A stretch of DNA of 64,000 bases from Rhodobacteraceae bacterium EL129 (GCA_900313005.1 ONZJ01000002.1:2707290-2771289), one strand, 5' to 3'; shown: positions 1 through 8,393, counted from the stretch's first letter. The notes: generated by a model from the letters alone, not told the origin. Made by a program: numbers and translations.

Positions 1-1
1 C

Positions 2-607
2 CGCACCCATCATCCACGATACTTGGGTGGTTTCGTCGAAGGAATGAATGGCGAAGACACAGATGTGTCTTTGCGCATTGGAGAACTAGGCTTCCATTCG
101 GTCGTCGATCCCAAGATCCGCTACATTTCGGAAGTTCCATCATCTTACAGCCATATGCGCGAACAGCGGATGCGGTGGTTTCGATCGATTTACCATATCT
201 CATCCCGTTGCCGTGACCTTATCTATGGCTCTAACAAGACGCTGCGCGGGAAATTCATCTTGCCCTATATGCTGGTGAATTCTGCGCGGAGGGCGATGTT
301 GGTTCCGCTGATCATCTATGGCGGGCTCGAATGGGGACTGCGATTCAACCCTGATAGCCCCATTATGTGGCAATCAGTGGTCGCGGTCACAACGGGTGCG
401 CCGGCAATCATGGCGATCTTCGCCTCGCTCTTGAACGGAGTGCCCAAGGCCATATTCGCGCTTCCCGAATACCTGATGTTTCGCCTGTTGCGGGCGTATT
501 TCACCCTCGAATCCATGCTCAGCATTTTGGTCGATATTCAAGGCGAAGACCTTGAGCGGGCAATCAAACTTGATGTTGTGCCGGACAAACCCATGCGGGT
601 CGCGTGA
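2..607 (+). CDS. Membrane glycosyltransferase family 2, C-terminal part (5' end outside window)
   Basis: This frame is open from the window edge, so only the last ~200 residues are seen and the start lies upstream. The visible part begins with a GEDTDVSLR stretch (the acidic acceptor/base motif of GT2 processive enzymes) and then EQRMRW, a Q-x-x-R-W motif typical of cellulose/hyaluronan/alginate-type synthases. Two or three hydrophobic segments follow (MLVPLIIYGG, VVAVTTGAPAIMAIFASLL), so it is an inner-membrane polymerising or lipid-linked sugar transferase. An RTX protein and an exported beta-rich protein follow on the same strand, suggesting a cell-surface polysaccharide locus. The sugar and polymer cannot be told from this fragment. 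Confidence 0.8.
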   Translation, partial: RTHHPRYLGGFVEGMNGEDTDVSLRIGELGFHSVVDPKIRYISEVPSSYSHMREQRMRWFRSIYHISSRCRDLIYGSNKTLRGKFILPYMLVNSARRAMLVPLIIYGGLEWGLRFNPDSPIMWQSVVAVTTGAPAIMAIFASLLNGVPKAIFALPEYLMFRLLRAYFTLESMLSILVDIQGEDLERAIKLDVVPDKPMRVA

Positions 608-652
608 CGACCCGTTCAAACAAACCTCAAAACAACAAATGAAGTGAAAGCT

Positions 653-2239
653 ATGACAAGACGAATTTATGGAACACCCGAAGCAGATCAAATCGATGGC
701 GGCGCAGGGCCTGACAAGATCCTCGGCAAAGCAAGTGATGACGTCATCACATCCGGCAACAGCGCCGATCGCGTTTTGGGCCAAGGTGGCAATGACACCA
801 TCTCAGGCAATGCCGGTGGCGACGTACTAATCGGCGGAAACGGACAGGACGTCATCAATGGCCACACAGGTCAAGATCGTCTCTATGGCGGGGCTGATGA
901 CGACATTCTGTCTGGCGGTGGCAGCAAATCCTCCGGCGGCGGTGGTCAAGGCGGTGGCATTGACGACCGGCTATGGGGCGGTGCTGGCGATGACATTATG
1001 TCAGGCAATGGCGGCAATGACAGGCTATCCGGTGGGCAAGGCTCTGACACGATGTACGGCAACGAAGGGGCGGATCGCCTTAATGGTGGAGCCGGAGATG
1101 ACCAGATGGATGGCGGTTCGGCAAACGACGTGGCCAATGGCGGGTCAGGAGATGATGTCGTTTCTGGTGGGGATGGCGCGGATCGACTGTACGGTGCCAG
1201 CGGCCAAGATGCCATTCTCGGTGGTAGCGGATCCGACAAGATCTACGGTGGCGCAAATGCTGACACTCTGGAAGGTTCTGCTGGGAATGATCAGCTGTTT
1301 GGCGCAGATGGTGATGACGTCCTTATCGGCGGCAGCGGTGGAGACCAGTTGTACGGTGGCGAAGGCAATGATCAAGTTGAAGGCGGCCAAGGCGCTGATC
1401 AGGTTTGGGCTGGCAACGGCGATGATCAGGTCTTTGGCGGCGATGGCAACGACGCGCTTGGCGGTGGGGCCGGCGACGATTCACTGATGGGTGAAAATGG
1501 AAACGACACGTTAAATGGGCGTTCTGGTGACGATAACCTTTCTGGCGGAACAGGCGCGGATGAGTTGGTCGGCGGTGAAGGTGCGGATCTGCTCAGCGGC
1601 GATGAAGGTGCGGATTGGTTAAGCGGCGGTCGCGGACAAGATACCCTGGACGGTGGGATCGGCAATGATGAACTCTGGGGACATGCAGATAATGATGTAC
1701 TCTCGGGTGGTGCCGGTCTCGACACACTCAATGGCGGAAATGGTGCAGATCAGCTCGATGGTGGTACGGGTCGTGACGTTTTGCATGGTGGTTCTGGTAA
1801 TGATGTCCTGCTTGGCCAAAATGGAGAAGATACGCTCGACGGAGGGGGCGGCACTGATCAACTGATCGGCGGAACAGGCAACGACGCTCTGGATGGTGGA
1901 TACGGACACGATGTCCTTGATGGGGGTAGCGGTGTCAACACACTGACCGGCGGATCCGGAGCGGATGAGTTCGTATTCTCATCGCTAGATTCCTACTTCT
2001 CGAACACGGTGAGGGATTTTCAGATCTACGGAGCGAACAAGGATACCCTCAATCTGTCTGATTTCGATTTGCTTGCAGAGTACGACACGCTCGATGACTG
2101 GCAAGTTGAAAACGTCTCCGTGCTAGCCGATGGAACCGTGGCCATCAATATCTCACACTCGCAGACGGTGTTCATCACTGATCACGCTGAGATTGGGGAA
2201 ACCTTCGTCGACAGCGTGTTGGATTCCATTCTCTTCTAA
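653..2239 (+). CDS. RTX-type hemolysin-like calcium-binding repeat protein
   Basis: The protein is about 528 residues and almost entirely glycine/aspartate-rich nonapeptides of the GGxGxDxLx type, dozens of copies from about residue 10 to 440. These form a calcium-binding parallel beta-roll. A short Gly/Ser linker (GGGSKSSGGGG) interrupts the array near residue 95. The last ~90 residues are non-repetitive (VRDFQIYG...DTLNLSDFDLL) and end LDSILF, which fits a type I secretion signal, so the protein is expected outside the cell. No enzymatic domain is visible, making a structural, adhesive or matrix role likelier than a toxin. I chose ATG 653; an in-frame GTG at 644 is possible but has no clear ribosome site. 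Confidence 0.88.
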   Translation: MTRRIYGTPEADQIDGGAGPDKILGKASDDVITSGNSADRVLGQGGNDTISGNAGGDVLIGGNGQDVINGHTGQDRLYGGADDDILSGGGSKSSGGGGQGGGIDDRLWGGAGDDIMSGNGGNDRLSGGQGSDTMYGNEGADRLNGGAGDDQMDGGSANDVANGGSGDDVVSGGDGADRLYGASGQDAILGGSGSDKIYGGANADTLEGSAGNDQLFGADGDDVLIGGSGGDQLYGGEGNDQVEGGQGADQVWAGNGDDQVFGGDGNDALGGGAGDDSLMGENGNDTLNGRSGDDNLSGGTGADELVGGEGADLLSGDEGADWLSGGRGQDTLDGGIGNDELWGHADNDVLSGGAGLDTLNGGNGADQLDGGTGRDVLHGGSGNDVLLGQNGEDTLDGGGGTDQLIGGTGNDALDGGYGHDVLDGGSGVNTLTGGSGADEFVFSSLDSYFSNTVRDFQIYGANKDTLNLSDFDLLAEYDTLDDWQVENVSVLADGTVAINISHSQTVFITDHAEIGETFVDSVLDSILF

Positions 2240-2249
2240 GACCCCAACA

Positions 2250-2290
2250 AATCTGTTGCGCAACACGAGTTCTCAGTTGCGCAACAGATT
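2250..2290 (+). promoter_or_regulatory. Perfect 15-bp stem hairpin between the RTX gene and the next gene
   Basis: Arms 2250-2264 (AATCTGTTGCGCAAC) and 2276-2290 are exact reverse complements around an 11-nt loop, 10 nt past the RTX stop and 44 nt before the next start. No T-run follows, so it is not a standard intrinsic terminator. An intercistronic mRNA stabiliser or attenuator that changes the ratio of the two products is a reasonable inference. Confidence 0.6.
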
Positions 2291-2334
2291 CCGCAACAGG
2301 CACGCGTGCCAGAGCCACAACAAGGAAGTGACCC

Positions 2335-3246
2335 ATGTTTAGTAAGTGCTTCAGTACTTTTGTCATCGCTACCTTGGCCATGACGTCCGCGTATGCTGAA
2401 AAGTCTAACCTTCAGGATCCGGTCTATTCGTTCAGCGCCAAGATCGATCAGGTCGATAAGCTGGTCGAAGACCCTATGGGCGTTCTTGCCGCAGAGCATG
2501 TCACGCGAATGTCGCTAGAGACAAAAGCCCGGTTCAGATGGCGTTTTGACGGGAAAAAGCATTTGTTTGTCGAGCCCTTCTTGCGCAAGAGCACCTTTGA
2601 TCGCGTTGAAGATGAGTTGGTGTTGGGGTTTTTTGCAGAGTATCGCCATCCTCTCGCAAATAACGTCAAAATCCAGCTTCGCTGGCGAAGTGGTTTGGAA
2701 CTCAAAGATGATGTTTTCACCCGTGTCGCCGCGCAGGTGGCATTGAACACACGCCACACCTCTTCGCGCACCAGTCGCGTGACTGCACGCTATAGATATC
2801 GCGATCAAAATGAGACAAAGACATTCAGCGGATATGACCAACATGAAGCGTTTGTTTCCTTTCAGCAGATATGGAAACCAACCAGGGGCAACGTCAGCCG
2901 TGTGGCCGGGATGGTGTATGGCGATTTTCGTCAGGCAGAGGCTGTTGAATTTGACTATGCGGAAATCGGGGTGCGTTTAAATGCCCGTTTTGAGCCGCAT
3001 CGAGATTGGGATCTGACGGCGTTCGCTAAAGCGTTCATTCGTGAGTATGACGGCAAATTTTCATCCGATTATGATTTTGCCAGGCGAGACAAAAAATTAT
3101 CTGTGGGACTGGAGGCCAAGTATCAGATCGATAAAAAACAGTCCCTTGCTGGTGCGCTTGGATGGGAGGTTAACCAATCAAATGTAGATATTCGTTCGTA
3201 TTCCGGCCCGGTATTCCGGTTGCAATATGTGAGGAAATTCAATTGA
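2335..3246 (+). CDS. Exported beta-barrel-like outer-membrane protein, function unknown
   Basis: A signal peptide is clear (MFSKCFSTFVIATLAMTSAYA, cleavage after AYA). The mature ~280 residues alternate polar and hydrophobic positions with many aromatic, Arg and Lys residues in short strands (KARFRWRFDGKKHLFVEPFLRK, AKYQIDKKQSLAGALGWEVN) and end ...LQYVRKFN, a pattern seen in small outer-membrane barrels although the last residue is not Phe. It has a good AAGGAAG ribosome site. It follows the RTX gene by 95 bp on the same strand. A porin-like export channel for a polysaccharide or a surface anchor are both possible; no family was recognised. Confidence 0.65.
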   Translation: MFSKCFSTFVIATLAMTSAYAEKSNLQDPVYSFSAKIDQVDKLVEDPMGVLAAEHVTRMSLETKARFRWRFDGKKHLFVEPFLRKSTFDRVEDELVLGFFAEYRHPLANNVKIQLRWRSGLELKDDVFTRVAAQVALNTRHTSSRTSRVTARYRYRDQNETKTFSGYDQHEAFVSFQQIWKPTRGNVSRVAGMVYGDFRQAEAVEFDYAEIGVRLNARFEPHRDWDLTAFAKAFIREYDGKFSSDYDFARRDKKLSVGLEAKYQIDKKQSLAGALGWEVNQSNVDIRSYSGPVFRLQYVRKFN

Positions 3247-3747
3247 GATCGAAGTGATCCAACTACAAACACATCAACTATCGCGAAACTGACTTAACTC
3301 GAGGTGTCTTCACTGAGGCAAGAAATTGTCTGTTTTTCATGATGCAGTTCATGCATCATCCTCGAACATCGAGTTGAATCATTATTTTTGTAGAAGTTGA
3401 TCATTCAAACACAGATTAAAAATGCGTCCATCTAGTTTTTTGTCTCTATTGCTGGGTGATCGTTCTTATGAACATTCTGAAGCTTTCAAGTTTCAAACGG
3501 CGACTTAAATCAACCGTTTCTGGATGTCTGCTTTCATTCCAAAAAAATATCACATTAGCCCTCGCAGCGAAGGGCCGCAATCCGCCCCTACCGCCAGACA
3601 CTTAAGCTTAATCTCACGCAGCAGCTTCGAATCATCTTCTCTGAATGCCGTTTCCGTACCATGCCATCTACCTCTTTTGGTGAAAGTGTAGTGGCACAGT
3701 TTTAGGGGGAAGGACACTTAGGTGGGGCTGATCAACTGGACGAAAGC
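3247..3747. other. Intergenic region, AT-richer, no gene recognised
   Basis: About 500 bp separate the exported protein from the convergent unknown gene. An 8-bp perfect inverted repeat (ATGATGCA, 3339-3346, with its complement at 3352-3359, 5-nt loop) lies in the first part. A short GCCCT/AGGGC stem lies near 3560-3577, with a T-run about ten bases further on the minus strand; it could end the minus-strand gene pair, but it is not canonical. The composition differs from flanking housekeeping DNA and marks the edge of an accessory segment. Confidence 0.5.
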
Positions 3748-4278
3748 CTAGGTCACAATATCGACTCCTGTCGGGATGATATGAAAACCGTCGTCTTCAG
3801 GCATATTCGTCCCCATCGCCTCGAAGGCCGACTTGCGAAACCGCCTGGTCCGCCAGCCAGCTGCGGAGGGTATGCCGGCGACGTTATCGCTATCCATTCC
3901 CCAAGACCAGAATTGCACCACCAACCGGTTGCCCTCCTCTTTCACGTCAGTACGGGCCACGAAAACGTGCGGAGTCAAAGCTTGTTTGTAGTATTCCAGA
4001 GAAGCGTTCGCCTCTATGATGTCAATATTTGCCACGTAATCAAGCTTACACAAAAGCAACAAAAACGACGGCCTAGACTTATCCAACGCGAGAACGTCGG
4101 CAGTCTTGTATTTGATGGGTATAACATCAAATAGTTCAGAGGCCTCCAACGGCTCCTCCCCTTCCATGCTGGAAGAGGCAAAAAGCTGGCCAGGATTTTC
4201 CAGCGATTCAATGTCATAAAAGGTGTTTTGAAAATCCCGGATGGCAATGACCAAAAACAGATCAATCATGTTCATCAT
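3748..4278 (-). CDS. Hypothetical protein, second gene of a two-gene operon
   Basis: This 176-residue acidic protein is not recognised. It starts with a hydrophobic stretch (MIDLFLVIAIRDF), contains an acidic segment (SSSMEGEEPLEASELFDVIPIKYKTADV) and an aromatic-rich second half (VVQFWSWGMDSD). No signal peptide, helix-turn-helix or catalytic motif stands out. Its ATG overlaps the stop of the upstream gene by four bases (ATGA), so the two are translationally coupled and probably act together. They sit next to two decayed integrase fragments, which suggests arrival on a mobile element. A toxin/antitoxin or defence pair is only a guess from this context. Confidence 0.6.
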   Translation of the reverse strand: MMNMIDLFLVIAIRDFQNTFYDIESLENPGQLFASSSMEGEEPLEASELFDVIPIKYKTADVLALDKSRPSFLLLLCKLDYVANIDIIEANASLEYYKQALTPHVFVARTDVKEEGNRLVVQFWSWGMDSDNVAGIPSAAGWRTRRFRKSAFEAMGTNMPEDDGFHIIPTGVDIVT

Positions 4279-4673
4279 TTTTTGTTCAGCGACGGTTTCA
4301 AAATCCTTTGATCGCAGTAGCCCATTAGGAATTTATGCGCCATCAACATATCCCAACGGTATTGAAAATCCTTTGCCCTTAGTCCCTTAGCTCGCTCAAA
4401 GACATTCGCGGGTGCTTCGAGTAGGTCAAGGTGCAGTATTAGATCGTGCTCTTGATCTTCCCACTCTTTGCGTTCGCGTGTGTAGTGCGCAAGATCGAAG
4501 GGCCAATCGATACTATTCACCGGTTCTGGCGCAGTTTCCGCTTCGACTCTGCCTCGTTCGAGATCTTCGCTACGACTGCGATGCATTCGCACTCTCAATA
4601 ACAAAGCTGCGCCAAGCAATTGTACGCCAGTGCGGTCAAAAGGTATTCGCCGATTCCATTCGTCCAATTTCAT
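4275..4673 (-). CDS. Hypothetical protein, first gene of a two-gene operon
   Basis: This 132-residue protein is rich in charged residues (RVRMHRSRSEDLERGRVEAE; HYTRERKEWEDQEHDLILHLDLLE) and looks largely alpha-helical. It was not assigned to a family. A GGGAAG ribosome site precedes the ATG, and the stop overlaps the next start by four bases. Possibly it is a small cytoplasmic partner of the downstream product. Its codon use and the AT-richer flanks differ somewhat from the housekeeping genes further right, in keeping with transferred DNA. Confidence 0.6.
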   Translation of the reverse strand: MKLDEWNRRIPFDRTGVQLLGAALLLRVRMHRSRSEDLERGRVEAETAPEPVNSIDWPFDLAHYTRERKEWEDQEHDLILHLDLLEAPANVFERAKGLRAKDFQYRWDMLMAHKFLMGYCDQRILKPSLNKK

Positions 4674-4724
4674 ATGGCTTCCCGTGCGCTGTTCGTCGTT
4701 TCCTTTCTTTGCAATAAGTCTCCA

Positions 4725-4815
4725 CCGCTAGGCTGAATGCGTCAAGCGAAGGACCGATAAAGCGCTGAACCGTAACCCACGTAGATGTGTGATTATGAAG
4801 AAGTCCGCCGCCAAA
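4725..4815 (-). pseudogene. Decayed tyrosine-recombinase C-terminal fragment, copy 2
   Basis: Read on the minus strand, one frame gives LLHNHTSTWVTVQRFIGPSL followed by DAFSLAV. This lines up with LLNHTPLSITGQRYTRPSL-DALRPAM in the better-preserved copy 250 bp to the right. The catalytic Tyr is replaced by Phe and an extra codon splits the LLNHT motif, so it cannot encode an active recombinase. It is either an older duplication of the same integrase end or the remnant of a separate insertion. The match is short but position-specific; a nucleotide alignment of the two copies would settle it. Confidence 0.55.
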
Positions 4816-4988
4816 ATTGTAATGAGAAAATCAACCGCGGATGCGCTCCCAAAATCACTCAAAATCGGGAGTGGGATAGGCTTGATATCGTATAACATCG
4901 TGGCTTGTTGCATACACAGAGGTGCGAATCCGAGCTTACGACATGGTTTGGTATCGCGCTTTTGATAACGAGTAATAGAGTTACGAAA

Positions 4989-5025
4989 GGGCCCCGCCGT
5001 GAGTGGAGGGCGGGGCCCATTTTTA
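4989..5025. terminator. Strong GC hairpin with T-run beside the integrase remnant
   Basis: GGGCCCCGCC (4989-4998) and its exact complement (5009-5018) form a 10-bp stem with a 10-nt loop, followed on the plus strand by ATTTTT. It lies directly behind the stop of the minus-strand integrase fragment (stop codon 5023-5025), where an integrase terminator would be expected, although the T-run is better on the plus strand. Confidence 0.65.
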
Positions 5026-5270
5026 CTCGGCGCTTGGAGACCCGCGCCCTGCCCTCGTGCGATTTCGCAATTCAGTACAAACCAATTCCATCGCAGGCCT
5101 GAGTGCGTCAAGAGAAGGCCTGGTGTAGCGCTGACCTGTGATCGACAATGGCGTGTGATTGAGCAAACGCCCAACAATCTCCTCTAGCACCCCGGCTTCC
5201 ATTGCCACAGTTGCAAAGGTACGCCTGTGGGTGTGAGGGCTCCATTCGAGCCTAGGCGTTTGCGATTCTT
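5023..5270 (-). pseudogene. Truncated phage-type tyrosine recombinase (integrase), C-terminal part only
   Basis: The minus-strand frame reads EWSPHTHRRTFATVAMEAG, then VLEEIVGRLLNHTPLSITGQ and RYTRPSLDALRPAMELVCTEL. It shows the H-x-x-R box (HTHR), the LLNHT histidine region and the nucleophilic Tyr in GQRYTRP, which together are the catalytic end of a phage/island integrase. The frame hits a stop at 5287-5289, and the N-terminal arm-binding and core domains, including the first catalytic Arg, are missing. It is therefore a dead remnant. No adjoining tRNA or attachment repeat was found. Confidence 0.8.
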
Positions 5271-5289
5271 CACGGCGCGAACTTTGTCA

Positions 5290-5626
5290 TCCTATTGTCC
5301 AGATTCGCTTCTGATAAAAAGCGAGTTTCCGTATCATTTTGAGCCGATTTTATCGCGCGACTTGGAGAACAAATTTGACGAGTTGAGCAGAGAGCACGAT
5401 ACGCTAACGCAAAACATCGATGCGTGTTTCATTCGTGACAAGCCCGTAAGCTCGCATGACGCATGCGACTGAAGCGAGGGTGAACTTCACTTTCCTCCTG
5501 TGAAATTCGAATAGTTGTGCGGCTTGAAGAGGCCGAAACAAAGGGGGACAGTCGGGGTTACCGGTTGTCAGGTGGCCAGCGCGAAGGACCTGCGCTGGCG
5601 GGATGTGGTCACCCATGGCACAATTG
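5290..5626. other. Intergenic region, no gene recognised; hairpin behind the flavoprotein operon
   Basis: This stretch links the integrase remnant to the first ordered cluster gene. Its only clear structure is an 8-bp inverted repeat, GCCAGCGC (5575-5582) with its complement at 5592-5599. It lies about 28-52 bp past the minus-strand flavoprotein stop and lacks a T-run; it may act as a terminator or RNA 3' end. The short open frames here have no family resemblance. Confidence 0.45.
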
Positions 5627-6784
5627 TTACGCTGCAATGGGAAGTTCGGGCAAAAGCGCCTCATGTTCCGCCTTCATGCAGAGGCTTAGCTTCATATGCA
5701 GCGCCTTGAGCGTGTCGTAATCCCAGTCGAATGAAGCGATTTTTGACGTCACATCAAACAACACCGGCGCAATGCAATCACGCTCGGCCTGATACAGGCG
5801 CGCATCGCCGGGAGTGGCCCACAAGGCCTGAGCAATGCGGTTCGCGTCAAGAAACGCATCGGTAATGCCATGCGCGGTGGCAGGATCCTTGAAATACCCC
5901 GCATCGCCGACTAGAGCCCAGCCGGGCCCGGCGCATTGCCGAATATGACCTGGCGCACCGGCAAAGCGACGCATTTTTTCGATTGCGCCACGTTGCCCGA
6001 GGTCGGCGACGCTATCAGGCTCCCAAGCAGACAGGATGGTCATGGCACCTTTGAAAGCATCGTGCCCAAACCATCTGTGGAATGCCTTTGGTGTGCAGGA
6101 GGTAAAAAGGCAATGTGCACCATTTGTGGTGGGGATCAGCCCCGATGACGTGCCCGCTCCGAAGTACCAGCGGTATCCCTGGTTTGGCACACCGTCCACA
6201 TAGGTATAGACGGTTGCGGACCGATGCGCGGAGGTCTGGATTGTCCGGGCCCCCACGCTCTGGGCGACGATTGACCGGCGCCCGTCCGCTCCAATCAGCA
6301 TATCGGCATAGACTGACTGATGTGTGCCATCCGGCTGGCGCAGAATTGCACCGACCACGCGTCCGGACTGGTCTGTAATGGTCGAAACAAAGCTAACACC
6401 GGTGTGCAGCTCCGCGCCCGCGGTAACAGCTGCATCGCGCAGGACAGCATCCAGCAACCATCGACGCGGTGCATAAAGGCCATCGGCTGCACCGACTGGT
6501 TTTACGTCAACCACGATCTCTTCTGCACCGTAGTGAAATTGCGTGCTCCGCACAGCAGGCGTCCCCCCGGCCTTGATCCGGGGCAGCAGCCCCCATTGAT
6601 CCAGCAAGGTCACTGCTGGACGCATCAGGGCGTGGGTTGACAGTGTGTCGTGCATTTTGGTCTCGCGATCCACGATCAGGACCCGCGCCCCATTGCGGGC
6701 CATCAGCATGCCAGTGGCAGCACCAGCGCAGCGGGCTCCGATGATGATGACGTCGTAGCGGTTATGTTTGAATGCTTGTGTCAT
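5627..6784 (-). CDS. FAD-dependent oxidoreductase (geranylgeranyl reductase / PHBH-like monooxygenase fold)
   Basis: The 385-residue protein has an N-terminal Rossmann motif (YDVIIIGARCAGAATGMLMA), a mid-protein LIGADGRRS motif and a C-terminal GDAGYFKDP motif, the three FAD-binding signatures of the aromatic hydroxylase/halogenase/GGR superfamily. The start at 6784 has an AGGAG ribosome site; the longer frame upstream lies inside the preceding gene. It is 19 bp downstream of an FMO-type gene and last of the osmC operon. The substrate is unknown. Together with a second flavoprotein, this hints at oxidative tailoring of a small molecule. I see no N-terminal membrane span. Confidence 0.85.
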   Translation of the reverse strand: MTQAFKHNRYDVIIIGARCAGAATGMLMARNGARVLIVDRETKMHDTLSTHALMRPAVTLLDQWGLLPRIKAGGTPAVRSTQFHYGAEEIVVDVKPVGAADGLYAPRRWLLDAVLRDAAVTAGAELHTGVSFVSTITDQSGRVVGAILRQPDGTHQSVYADMLIGADGRRSIVAQSVGARTIQTSAHRSATVYTYVDGVPNQGYRWYFGAGTSSGLIPTTNGAHCLFTSCTPKAFHRWFGHDAFKGAMTILSAWEPDSVADLGQRGAIEKMRRFAGAPGHIRQCAGPGWALVGDAGYFKDPATAHGITDAFLDANRIAQALWATPGDARLYQAERDCIAPVLFDVTSKIASFDWDYDTLKALHMKLSLCMKAEHEALLPELPIAA

Positions 6785-6803
6785 GTTGGAATTCTCCTGC
6801 ATT

Positions 6804-8036
6804 TCAGGCGGCGAGTGAGCGGGGAAGCCCCGCAATCAGATGATTGGCAAGAGCGCGGGCATCGTCTGCGGCCCCGTCGATGAAGGTTGATTTGCGTTGG
6901 CGCAGATAAGGCAGACCCATGGCGTAAAGCCCGCCCGCAACCACACCGCCTTCATGTGCGAGGTTGCCCTTGCGATCAAAGACCGGCAGTTTGAGCCAGC
7001 TGAAGTCAGGCTTGTAACCCGTGGCCCAGAGCACAGCGCCAAACCCCTCCGCCGCCAGATCAATACTCAGACGCGGAGCGGCTGGCACCTGTGTGGGCGC
7101 GTAGCGTTCCGGCGGGGTGGAAAGCTCTGTCTGTCTCTCGGCCTCGACCCACTGATCAATCGCGCCAAGCAGACGGTTCATTTTCAGATCAGCAGCAGCG
7201 CAATGATTGGCCAGCGAGCCCGAGAAAAGCGCACGGCCCTGCTGGATCGTGGCCAGACGACCGGTGATTTCGACCCCAAGCTCCTGAAGCGCGTTGAGGT
7301 CAATCGTTTCTCCGGCAACCAGGGTGAGCGAAGGTGTGCGGCGCACCCGGTTAATGTCATCGACCTCCGTGTAGGGTGTGGTTGTGGTGCCCAGACGCTC
7401 CATCCACGTGGTGATATCCGCATCGCGATAACGGCGCGGGAAGCGCAGGTGATTGCCGACCGCCAAAACCACCTGACGACCTGATTGCTGAATTTCGCGG
7501 GCCAGTTGCAAGCCTGATGCGGACGCGCCGACCACCAGGATCTTGCCATCCGGCAGCTGCGATGGGCGTTTGTAGCTTTGCGGAGTGACGCTCAGGATTC
7601 CGGGCGGTATTTCAGAAGCAAAGCCAGGGATTTTCGGCAGCGCGCAGGCGCCGTTGGCCATGACCACGCTGTCGGCTGTGAACTGGCCTTGGTCGGTTTG
7701 AATTTGATACGCTCCGGGCATCCCATCGACGGACACCACCGTGGTGCTGGGCAGGATGGGGGCGTTTGATCTTGCCGCGTAGTTGTCAAATTGGTCAACA
7801 AGATCAGAGACTTTCATGAAGCCGTCGGGATCAGAACCAGAGTCGGCTTGGCCATGTAATCCGTTCATCCGATTGGGGGTGAGCAGGCGCAGGCTGTCCC
7901 AGCGCTCGGTGCGCCAGCTGTTGCCAACGCGGCCGCGTTCGATGATCAGATGATCCACTCCGGCCCTGGTCAGCTCGTGGCTCATGGCGAGACCCGAATG
8001 ACCAGCGCCGATAATGATTGCAGATCTGTGTTTCAT
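6804..8036 (-). CDS. Flavin-containing monooxygenase-like NAD(P)/FAD oxidoreductase
   Basis: About 410 residues with two dinucleotide-binding folds: SAIIIGAGHSGLAMSHEL at the N-terminus for FAD and ILVVGASASGLQLAREI near residue 170 for NAD(P)H. Between them lies RWDSLRLLTPNRMNGLHG, and ATGYKPDFSWL near the C-terminus is the ATGY motif of FMO/CzcO-like enzymes. These usually oxygenate soft nucleophiles (N or S) or act in Baeyer-Villiger reactions. I chose ATG 8036 because the Rossmann motif begins six residues later; the upstream extension has no family-like sequence. It is third in the osmC operon. Confidence 0.85.
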   Translation of the reverse strand: MKHRSAIIIGAGHSGLAMSHELTRAGVDHLIIERGRVGNSWRTERWDSLRLLTPNRMNGLHGQADSGSDPDGFMKVSDLVDQFDNYAARSNAPILPSTTVVSVDGMPGAYQIQTDQGQFTADSVVMANGACALPKIPGFASEIPPGILSVTPQSYKRPSQLPDGKILVVGASASGLQLAREIQQSGRQVVLAVGNHLRFPRRYRDADITTWMERLGTTTTPYTEVDDINRVRRTPSLTLVAGETIDLNALQELGVEITGRLATIQQGRALFSGSLANHCAAADLKMNRLLGAIDQWVEAERQTELSTPPERYAPTQVPAAPRLSIDLAAEGFGAVLWATGYKPDFSWLKLPVFDRKGNLAHEGGVVAGGLYAMGLPYLRQRKSTFIDGAADDARALANHLIAGLPRSLAA

Positions 8037-8142
8037 GTCCGTCGTCCATCGTTCAGGGCATCGCAGGCGTTTGTCCGGATGCGGGGTTTTTCTTGAGGGA
8101 AGGTTGCGGTGGCAGCGGGAGGATCTGCCACCGCAGAGGCGC

Positions 8143-8361
8143 TCAGTGTGCGCCGGGATGAGAGAAGGTGTTTGCCATCGCCTCTCTGACGTCGGCACGG
8201 GTTAGGCCGATATCGGCCAGCTCGCGATTGGTCATGCGCAGCATGTGTCCATAGGTGCGCCGATCTTTGCGATGTAGCGCGTGGTCTTTCAGAGCCTTCC
8301 GAGCTTTTGCGAAAACCGATACGCTGGGGACGCGGGTCATGTGGTCGATGAGATGTGCCAT
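8143..8361 (-). CDS. DUF1127 (YjiS-like) small protein
   Basis: This 72-residue basic protein ends with YGHMLRMTNRELADIGLTRA, the LxxLxDxELxDIGLxRxDI pattern that defines DUF1127. In alphaproteobacteria such proteins are often stress-induced, and some bind RNA or affect phosphate, carbon or motility regulation; that is family knowledge. It lies 32 bp after osmC and 106 bp before the FMO gene on the same strand, so it is most simply part of one operon driven from the promoter region near 9.0-9.15 kb. Confidence 0.85.
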   Translation of the reverse strand: MAHLIDHMTRVPSVSVFAKARKALKDHALHRKDRRTYGHMLRMTNRELADIGLTRADVREAMANTFSHPGAH

Positions 8362-8393
8362 TTTCTGGCTCCTTTGGCGGGGATGTCCTTTCG

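Noticed and set aside
946..1909. Ser/Pro-rich minus-strand frames inside the RTX gene
   Set aside because: They are antisense reflections of the Gly/Asp-rich plus-strand repeats, without a ribosome site or family.
3540..3580. Intrinsic terminator for the unknown gene pair
   Set aside because: The stem is short and the T-run is about ten bases away, so it was not called.
4728..5177. 149-residue minus-strand frame spanning the integrase remnants
   Set aside because: Its residues match no integrase feature; the recombinase motifs lie in different frames.
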